From: Phlegmacium glaucopus
Lineage: Eukaryota; Basidiomycota; Agaricomycetes; Agaricales; Cortinariaceae
Reading direction: 5' to 3'
DNA: 64,000 bases
Assembly (NCBI GenBank): GCA_015039465.1
Contig: MU130358.1
Coordinates: 234,787 to 298,786 of the forward strand
Part shown: piece by piece, positions 56,144 to 64,000 of the stretch
How the letters are laid out: every line of letters starts with the position of its first letter
Position numbering within the stretch: the stretch's first letter is position 1
The notes under the pieces: model-generated
Database searches by the model: none
Told to the model about the DNA's origin: nothing
What the model saw: the letters and a program-made list of their open reading frames with translations, nothing else
Program-made: the position numbers and the translations under genes

Positions 56144-58325
56144 ATGATACTCAATCAAGCATATAGGACAAACCTGACTTCGGTCGTACCATCCTTGCGA
56201 CTAGCAGTCCTTGTCTCGGCGCCTGGTAAAGTAAGGAGGTATGGTACCAACACTCTTCCTCGAAAGGAGTCGAAGATTTGGTCTACAGCGGAGGATGCAG
56301 TGAAGGACATTAAATCAGGATCTGTCTTGCTTTGCGGAGGTGAGCAAGCTAGTTCTTATAAGTAGTTCCGAGAAGCAGTTTCAATATATTTCCAATTAGG
56401 ATTTGGTTTGGCCGGCATTCCAGGTCAATCTTATTGCCCATGAGTTATGACGAGCACTTAAATCTGATATCCAATGACAGACACTCTCCTAGGTGCGTTG
56501 GCTAAACGAGAGGATGTAAAGGACCTTACAGGGGTGTCAAATAACTCTGGAGGGAATAACTCTGGACTCGGTAAGTACTGAAATATGACATTGTACAGCA
56601 GTAACTCAACACTTTCAAAGACAAACTGATTAATACCAACCAATTGAGCAAAATTATTGCATCATACCCTGGGAGGTCGAGTCACGATTCCTATATATCC
56701 AAGCATCGCGTGCTAAAATGCGCGTATCCTCTATTCCAGTAATAAGAACTTTGAATCCAGGTTTCTTAGTGGGAAAATCACTCTCGAACTAGTACCTCAA
56801 GGTACTCTTGCTGAGCGTCTGCGTGCACATGCGGCGGGAATACCTGCTTTCTTTACCCCTACCGGAGCATCTACCGCAGTGGAAGAAGGGACTATACCTC
56901 AACGATACAACGAGGGTGGAGCTGCGAATGGCATTGCCATTCCTGGGATACCTAAAGAAGCACGAGAAATTAACGGGAAAAGATATGTTCTGGAAACGGC
57001 TTTAGGTGGAGATGTTGCCTTCGTGAGAGCATGGAAAGTTGATGAAATTGGAAATTGCGTTTTTCGGTACGCGGCTTCATGGTATACTCGCGATCGTTAC
57101 GTTAGTGACCATTTTTCAAAAGATATGCCTCTCAAAACTTCAGCACCGTCATGGCCAAAAGCGCGAAACTGACGATCGTCGAGGTAAACTGTCCAGTCAC
57201 TGATCTTTTCGCTCTTCACACTTATAACACTCCTTTAAAAAAAACATAATCATCTAGGCCGAACATATTGTTCCTGCTGGGTCTCTTTCACCCAACGCTA
57301 TCCATGTCCAAAGCATCTATGTTGACCGCATTGTTCCAGCTACTACTGAAAAGCGCATTGAGATCGTGACTCTTGCTAAGAACGACGAACAACCTAGTGA
57401 TCCGTCATTGTCCCCAGAGAAAGCTGCGGCCGCTGCCCTACGACATCGAATAGCGAAACGAGCTGCAAAAGAGATCAAGGATGGATTTTACGTTAATCTT
57501 GGAATCGGAATGCCCACACTTGTACCTGAGTACTTGGAGCCAGGAGTCAAGGTCTGGTTGCAAAGTGAGAATGGTATCTTAGGGATGGGTCCGTATCCTA
57601 CTGAGAAACAACTCGATGCGCAAGTATCACACCTCGTTCCTGTGACTTTGGTGTTGTCCAACTCATCGTCCTGTCCTCTATGTCCAGTGATCTGATCAAC
57701 GCGGGCAAGGAGACTGTCACACTTTTACCGGGAGCTTCAGTCTTTGGTAATCCGCATCTCGAGGATATTCATGTTAGCTTTGCTGACCTACAAGCCTAGA
57801 TTCCAGCGAATCGTTCGCCATGATCCGTGGTGGACATATTGATGTCGCTATCCTCGGGGTACGTCCAATCTCCAATTCACCATAATGTATATTATTAAAT
57901 GAATTACCCCTTGAAGGCCATGGAAGTCTCCCAGGCAGGAGATATAGCCAATTTCATGATCCCAGGGAAGTTATTGAAGGGTTAGGAAATCTCGTTTGTT
58001 GTCACCATTTGTCTATTACTTAATAAATATTCCAGGTATTGGGGGTGCCATGGACCTCGTATCTAACCCCGACAAGACCAAGGTCATCGTTGTGATGGAG
58101 CACTGCTCCAAGAATGGCAAACCCAAAATTCTACGCAAATGTTCTCTTCCTCTTACTGGCGCAGGCACCGTCAGCACTATCATTACCGAGTTGGCCGTCT
58201 TTGAAGTAGACAGAGTTGCAGGGGAGATGGAGTTGACTGATGTTGCGGAGGGTGTCACGGTGGATGAAGTCAGAGCCAAGACTGGTGGGGACTTCAAGGT
58301 GAGAAGTAACCTAGGGTCTTTCTAG
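56144..58325 (+). CDS. Succinyl-CoA:3-ketoacid CoA transferase (SCOT)
   Basis: Mitochondrial enzyme that moves CoA from succinyl-CoA to acetoacetate; fungal relatives also serve acetate/propionate-CoA exchange. Eleven exons (56144-56339, 56400-56423, 56481-56570, 56621-56675, 56740-57066, 57123-57183, 57258-57619, 57688-57746, 57800-57858, 57917-57980, 58036-58325) give 528 aa, the usual fused alpha-beta length. After a mitochondrial leader, the alpha part has SVLLCGGFGLAGIPDTLLGAL and ELVPQGTLAERLRAHAAGIPAFFTPTG. The beta part has RAAKEIKDGFYVNLGIGMPTL and QSENGILGMGPYP with the catalytic Glu. Intron 7 (57620-57687) has a GC donor (GCAAGT); only this joins DADLINAGKETVTLLPG in frame. Exon 2 is 24 nt. 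Confidence 0.95.
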
Positions 58326-58474
58326 GCCCTTTTTTGTCAATATATCTGTGGAAATGTATATCTTCGAGAAGAGGATATCTACCATTCATCACGATGCTAT
58401 TTAGTTGTGAACTAAATAAGTGTTCAGAATTCTACTAACTCTAACTACCCTTTGGGTTGTTGGTATAAAGGGAA

Positions 58475-60277
58475 TCAGGGCGCAAGCCGAGTCGTAGATA
58501 CTAGAAAGCTGTATACGCTGAGGATTGCGACAATGATCAAGAATGCATGTATGTGGAGACAACCAAGCCAATCCCCTCCCAATCCCCTTCCGCTCTCCGG
58601 GATCCAAGCCCACATCCAAAATATGGCTCCCAATCCTCCCATACCATAATTTAGCATCGGAGCACTGCCTGATCTACTAGCATGGGAAATGCGCCGAATG
58701 GCGACGACATACCATGCCATTCCAAGCCCAGCACCAATGAGTTTGATTTTTGGAAGGAGGTTCCATACCCAGCTCAAAGGCCAATATTCAAGAATGTGAG
58801 GTAAACTGAGATCTGGCTCTCGTTGGAAGGGTATATCGTCCCATCGTGAAAGATTTTTCTCTTTGATTATTGACGGGAGGTTTGGACAGAGTACAGAACC
58901 TCTTCCTATTCCCAGGAGATGGGCATGTCTTGAGTTTAGAGCTGTTCGGAGAAGTCCAAGTGTTCGAAGGCCGCCTGTTAGAAGAATAAGGGGTGTCGGA
59001 GGGGAGATGGGAGTTTTGGGGAGTGATTCGAGAGCTTGCAATGCTTGATGAGAAAAATGAGCGAAAAATGCTTGTCGGGGGGATTTCGAGATACTAGTTT
59101 CGGATCTGAAGAAATCTGAAGGATAAACGTCTCAGTTACGAGCTGTGTAAATTTCTGTTTTAACTACCCGGTTTTTCATAATCCCCTCCACTAATTTCAA
59201 TGATATCCACACTTCCCCACTGAGCCATAGCTAGGATATGCCCAAGAGCGCGTGATTCGCCTTCGGAAAGAAAGGCCTGCGTTGATGAACCTGCAGTGCT
59301 GTAATCTGCAGCATTAAACTTGATACTCAGAACAAAGTCCTTAGGCACCTCTCGACGGATAGAAGAAACAATTGTATGAATTAGTTCTATGCTTTGGTCA
59401 ACAGAATATTTATCTGTTCTAAAGTTTGACTGCAATGGAGGATGAGCGTTGTAACTTCTGTCACTTGTGGGTGGCCCACCTTAGGTGAAAGGAACTGGGC
59501 TAGGAGATCTTCGTCCGTCCATAAGACTAAGCATCATATAACCGAGAGAAGAAACAACGTACATCCGTGTGCGGCGTGCAACTGGATTCCGTCGAAACCT
59601 GACTGATGTGCCACTTGTGCGCCTTTGACGAAAGCTTGGATCATTTCGGTGATATCTGCATGGGTCATTGGTCTCGGAGTCTGGAACATAACAGCATGTA
59701 TGGCGCTTGAAATGAACCCTAGCTGCTTTCCACCAACTCTTATAGCGCTTGGAGCTAACGGTGTTTTAAAGGGAGCACGACCGCCAATAAAATTACTAGA
59801 CTGGCGTCCTGCATGGCTGAGTTGCATGATCGCAAGAGTTTTATTTGAATTGCGTGAGATTGCGCCTTGGGATGAATAAAGACCGTGTATAGAAGCAGAC
59901 AATTTCTTAAAAGGCACAAGATTTTCCTCAGTGGTGTGTTTAGGAATGGTCATGTCTCGTCCAAGAGTTAGATGATCGGTTGAGACCTGAACGTTTCCTG
60001 TTACTATCATCCCCCAATGGTGTTTGGCCCATTCAGCGTATAAGTCATAGTGGTGTAAATTTGGGGGCCCGCCAAAGAATGAAGCAAGGTGCTCGTACAT
60101 GGCGACCTAAGTAATTGAATGAACGGAAGAATGGATGAAGGTTTGATATAAGATACATACTTTGACCAGCCTGTTTTGTACTGACCGACCGCATGGCAAG
60201 CTAGCTGGAAGAAATATACTATCCGCAGACTGATGTCCGGTCGCTGCTGCATCAGAAAGCTCGGATTGCAATGACAT
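58475..60277 (-). CDS. OYE/12-oxophytodienoate reductase-type flavin oxidoreductase with membrane tail
   Basis: A 530-aa FMN-dependent NADH:flavin oxidoreductase/Old Yellow Enzyme-like protein. Exons are 60277-60161, 60106-59563, 59508-59480, 59429-59168 and 59115-58475. Barrel motifs are [69 protein letters not shown] with the substrate His pair, and FVLSIKFNAADY, ISGGDYE and ILLTGGLRT with phosphate-binding GG. The bound FMN reduces activated alkenes; the natural substrate is unknown. An added C-terminal extension of about 120 residues has two hydrophobic segments (LIGAGLGMAWYVVAIRR and HAFLIIVAILSVYSFLV), predicting a membrane-attached enzyme. Confidence 0.9.
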
Positions 60278-61121
60278 CTGTACGAAAGGTCGGATGTTGG
60301 TCCTATGCAAGGAAGTAAACCTCGCGTTGCAAGTGTTAGCGCTCAACGCTCAACCTTCATTCGCAGAGTATTCTGAAGGTCATAAGTATGGTCAGAAACA
60401 TAGACGATACAAAGAAACATATATGATATACAAGTACAAATAAACTGGTGGTTTCACCCAATTAAAACCTCACCTGCTCATCTCCTTTTTATGACCGCGC
60501 GAAGCTAAATTCAAAGCGTTGCTACCATAAAAACGCTTCAACGTTCAACCCTGTTACTAAAGTTGATTACTTCCGCAAACAAAAATTTTCATAGGTCTTC
60601 GCTCAAGTACTTACCAATCTACAAGCCCGACTATCGTCAAACTTTCGGAAGCTTTGTCACGGCGATAGTACGATGTTCAAAACAGCTCCAACTCTCATTT
60701 TTGATGATCCCATCCACACAAAAAATCTGCATCTTGTCAGCGTGTATTCTAGACAATGGGAACCAAGTACAGGTGTATTCATTGGCAATCTACCGGCAAT
60801 CAACCGATGGTACTGAATAAGACGGCAAATATAACGTTGCGATAGTACTATTGTCCTCTGATAGATGAACCACTATGAACCACCTTGTTGTCTTAAAGGG
60901 GACTCAGGCTAGCATTCATTGCAGATGAGTTCATGGGCCTCTTGAAAAGATTCCGTGATCAAACATGGTGATGAAGAGTTCGGGTCTGCTCCAAATAGAT
61001 TTATATCCTTGTAGTTTACCTTATTTGTTGACCATATTAGCTAATCATGGATTGATCCCAACTGCAAGGATCCCAGTTCCAATTCATTCGCCGTCTCCAC
61101 AGAAACTGCTGGACAACAGGC
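60278..61121. other. Divergent intergenic region
   Basis: 844 bp between the OYE-like gene (-) and the Smi1/Knr4 gene (+). I see no gene in it; it should hold both promoters. Confidence 0.45.
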
Positions 61122-63338
61122 ATGGGCTGGCTAACCTCTCTCTTCTCTTTTGATACCTCCCAGCGTTCACGGAAGGGCCAGGTATTCTCCTCGACACACG
61201 AGGCGTTTTCGGTCCCTACCTCCCCTGTCTTAGCCTCCCATCCAGATGCATTCAATCCAGACGCACTCAGCTCGCCTGGTCCAGAGTCCAGTAGAACTCC
61301 AACTTCGTACACATACCCACCTCAAGGAACGGTCGCTTATGGTTATGCCTCACCCTCGTGAGTTAGTCAACAATAGCCCCACTATGTCATCATTCTCAAT
61401 TTATTTATTTTAAAAAATAGTAGTGGTTTTAATTCACGTCATGCTTCTTCGTCGTTGCTACCGACACATATGGATTCTCTGCATACCAACTTCCTGTCGA
61501 ACTCCCCATATCCACCTCTGTCCCATACTTGGGCTCGTATTCGTTCATGGCTAAGCCGTGAATATCCAGAACTCGGCGACACTCTCAATTATGGCATTAT
61601 ACCTCTCGACCTCTCTGATATAGAGATGCAATTTGGGTTTGCTCTCCCAGCCGTGGTGCGGGAGTCATATCTTTGCGTAGACGGTCAGGAAGCCGAGTCT
61701 GCGGCCGGTTGCTCGGAGGGTCTTTTTTTCGGTTTGACACTCCTACCTCTTGAAACTGTTCTGGAAGAATGGAGATTTTGGAGAGAAGTTGATGATGACC
61801 CGAGTACAGGGTCAAATATAAGATTACGTGAAGCTATGGAATCTATTCCCCCTGGTTGGGTCAGAAAATCTTATTCACAACGAGGTTGGATTCCTCTTAT
61901 TGCCGACAAAGCTGGAAATTACGTCGGTGTGGACCTCAATCCTGGAGAAAGTGGTTCAACTGGACAGGTTATTGTGTTTGGACGGGATTTTGATACCAAA
62001 GTCGTCCTATGGAAAGGTGACGGCCCAACAGGTTGGGCAAAATGGTTAGCGAGCTTTGTGGAGGAACTGGAAATTGGAGAAGGCTTTGAAATCGGTGCTA
62101 ACGAAGCTAGTGAAGGTAGTGAAGATGATGTTGGCTATGAGAGCTATTTTTATGATGGAAGCGGACGAGGGCAAGGGGATGGCGGTGGTGATGCTGGCTC
62201 TGGGGGCGGGTTGCGTTACACAGGTGAATACCGAGGTTGGAATGTGCTAGAGGCTTGGGCGGATCGAAGTCTAAGGAAATGGCATGAGGCAGGCGTGATA
62301 TCAGATGCGTCATTAATGTCCGCAGAGGAGTCCGTCAAAACCAAGGTCGGTCCACTTATCAAATTTGGTTAGGCTTGTTAACATACGCTTTCTTAGCCCG
62401 ATGAACAATTGGATTTGGACATCAGCGAGATTTCGCCACAAGGACCTGGTTCTGAAGTTCCTATTCCGATCCTGAACGATTCTACAGAGCATATTCCTTC
62501 TCCAACCGTCGAAGCAGTTAACCAACATTTCACAGCAGACCAACGCTCGCATCCAAAACCTAGTATACCAAAACCTAGTATACCAAAACCTCCCAACTTA
62601 CCCACAATTTCTGTCACTAAGGCGCCCGCCCCTCTTCCTGTGGGGCTTCCAACAGCCCTCGACATTGTGACTTCGCCATCTCCGCCAATTTCCAAACACT
62701 CCTCCCTCGAAGATCTCGAAGCGGGCCGTATCAACGGAATGCGTGAAGTCGCCGAAGATATTGGCCTCGTCTCCTCAACACGAAAAACAGGGAACGCTAG
62801 ATCTCCACTTCGTCACGACAGCTCGGAAGCCACTGGATCAGCTATTCCCATTTCATCTACACCTCCGTCAGTAATCTCGCCCACGACCCCGCGCGCGACT
62901 TCCACCACTTTCTCGCCTAGTTCCCCGGTTCTCCAAGATTTGTTAGCTGACTCAGTGCCTGGCATGGACAAAGAGCCCATTGAACCATTTCCGCTTACGC
63001 CGGAGGCGTCGCCTCTACCACTAGAACTAGAACTAGACACTTCTAGCGACGATCTGATTGTTGATACCACAATCAGACTAGTGGGCGGTGGTGGACAAAC
63101 TGGTGTTGCAGAAAGCACCACTGCGTCTTCTCCGGAAGTAGAAAACCCACCCCCTACAAAGGCAACAAAAGAAGCTGATGTGGCTATCATCAGTTCACCT
63201 GAACCTGGGAGCAAGCCAGACGAGAAATCGCACCAGAAGTCGAAGAGCAGTTTAGCCAGCCTCAAGAAAATTGGTCAGCTCGGACGGACAGTCAAGAGGG
63301 ATTCAGTGGCTAGTGTCAAGGGAATGTTTTCTTCATGA
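61122..63338 (+). CDS. KNR4: Smi1/Knr4 cell-wall assembly regulator
   Basis: A 700-aa homologue of yeast Smi1/Knr4, which links the Slt2 cell-wall integrity MAP kinase and calcineurin to beta-glucan synthesis and polarity. Exons are 61122-61357, 61421-62345 and 62397-63338. The folded Smi1/Knr4 (SUKH-type) domain spans about residues 100-290: TWARIRSWLSREYPELGDTLN, then MQFGFALPAVVRESYLCVDGQE, GLFFGLTLLPLETVLEEWRFW, WIPLIADKAGNYVGVDLNPG and GQVIVFGRDFDTKVVLWK. N-terminal Ser/Pro and long C-terminal Ser/Pro/Thr regions are disordered, as in yeast, and end with a basic segment (KKIGQLGRTVKRDSVASVKG). A 15-bp direct duplication at 62553-62582 doubles PKPSI. It shares a cell-wall theme with the GH16 and Cdc42 genes of the window. 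Confidence 0.93.
62553..62582 (+). repeat. 15-bp tandem duplication in KNR4
   Basis: Two identical 15-bp units (CCAAAACCTAGTATA) in the disordered tail region encode a doubled PKPSI; a third partial unit follows. Confidence 0.9.
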
Positions 63339-63607
63339 TAAAATACTGTGCATACGAAGAACTGCTTTCTCTTCTTTCTTTTACCCTCCCTCCTGAACTT
63401 TGGACCACGATGTAGCATCTTTTCCCGCCATTCGTTCCCTCACCTGTTCCAAGTTTACAGCTTGTTAATAACACTCAAGTTTAGTACCCATTTTTGCAAT
63501 TTCGTGTATGATTCTTTTTTCACGAGAGTTGTTTCTTATATTATATTATTATACCCTACGTAGACACCAATTTTCTGATCTCGTATCCAACTCTTAGCAT
63601 TTTCTAT

Positions 63608-63613
63608 CACGTG
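63608..63613. promoter_or_regulatory. TCACGTGA motif upstream of the partial membrane-protein gene
   Basis: A palindromic ATCACGTGAT site 84-89 bp upstream of the ATG at 63697. Confidence 0.45.
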
Positions 63614-63696
63614 ATCAAACGACATGAAAGTCGCGTGTTGTGTGAAGTCTTTCAACAATCTCAACTCCCCCGCTGTGGGTTCCCTGAGCCCTCACA

Positions 63697-64000
63697 ATGG
63701 ACGCCTTAATATCCCTCATGAATCACCCATATCTGACCATGAAATTAGCCTCAGATGATGATTCGACTCGCCGCATCGACGCTGTTTATCCATTGTCCAT
63801 CTTCTTTGCTTTTGGCATTTACCTGGTTTTCCAAAGGTATCAAATCAAGTATAATACTGCGGTTCCTTTTGACTTTCCAATTCCAGATGTATGGCCTCTT
63901 ACTTCATTTCCTTAAATTTCTGGCATTGATAAAATCCCAACCTGACCTAGGCCGCTAAACCGACCCACAATGGCAAAATACTCGAAGACCCGTCGATTAA
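63697..64000 (+). CDS. Membrane-protein gene, 3' end beyond the window
   Basis: A likely first coding exon (63697-63836) encodes MDALISLMNHPYLTMKLASD, then DDSTRRIDAVYPLSIFFAF with a hydrophobic segment ending in LVFQR at a GT donor. A possible 50-nt intron ends at 63886, but the continuation soon meets a stop near 63930. So either a longer intron runs past the window edge or the protein is very short. The partial gene cannot be named. Confidence 0.4.

Noticed and set aside
62813..63265. 150-codon antisense frame in the Knr4 tail
   Set aside because: Long antisense frames are expected opposite Ser/Pro-rich low-complexity coding sequence.

Overview
The window is a nuclear segment of an agaricomycete (mushroom-forming basidiomycete) genome. 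The evidence is dense short genes split by many introns of about 45-70 nt, fungal orthologues throughout, a basidiomycete-type DUF6593 protein, a large-subunit catalase, and an Scp1/SCAP-type sterol sensor. I rebuilt gene models by hand from reading frame, GT-AG (sometimes GC-AG) boundaries and conserved residues. In nearly every model the exon phases close exactly on the stop codon. No sequence search was run, so family names are recognition calls.

Layout. 0.6-5.5 kb: the Rho GTPase Cdc42, a secreted His/Lys/Gly repeat protein, splicing factor SF3b4/Hsh49 and ER membrane complex subunit EMC4. 6-14.3 kb: a large membrane-anchored TolB-propeller/amidohydrolase, a PLC-like phosphodiesterase and an INO80B/Ies2-like subunit. 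14.6-24.1 kb: an intronless protein of unknown function, an unassigned small gene, translation release factor eRF1, a Pop7/Rpp20-like Alba protein, an orphan multi-exon gene and glutathione reductase. 24.1-36.1 kb: gene-poor, with one Ser-rich disordered protein and about 7.4 kb of sequence without a recognisable gene, which includes a decayed tRNA-Ser-like fragment. 36.1-41 kb: catalase and a GPI-type GH16 glucanase. 41.9-55.6 kb: SCAP, the pyruvate dehydrogenase E3-binding protein Pdx1, checkpoint clamp subunit Rad1, a second lipoyl-domain protein that lacks the lipoyl lysine, a U1A/U2B''-type snRNP protein, a DUF6593 protein and histone acetyltransferase Hat1. 56.1-64 kb: succinyl-CoA:3-ketoacid CoA transferase, an OYE-type flavin oxidoreductase with membrane tail, a Smi1/Knr4 cell-wall regulator, and the start of a membrane-protein gene cut by the window edge.

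How the genes relate. This is an ordinary housekeeping chromosome segment and not a biosynthetic or defence cluster. Loose themes are mitochondrial acyl/redox metabolism (Pdx1, the Pdx1-like protein, CoA transferase, glutathione reductase), cell wall and polarity (Cdc42, GH16, Smi1/Knr4), membrane and sterol sensing (SCAP, EMC4) and RNA/chromatin function (SF3b4, U1A, eRF1, Pop7, INO80B, Hat1, Rad1). Many neighbours are divergent and share short promoters, several of which carry a TCACGTG motif. The least expected items are the Pdx1-like protein with isoleucine at the lipoyl-lysine position, three GC-AG introns, several exons of 13-24 nt, and a possible mitochondrial-leader form of glutathione reductase.
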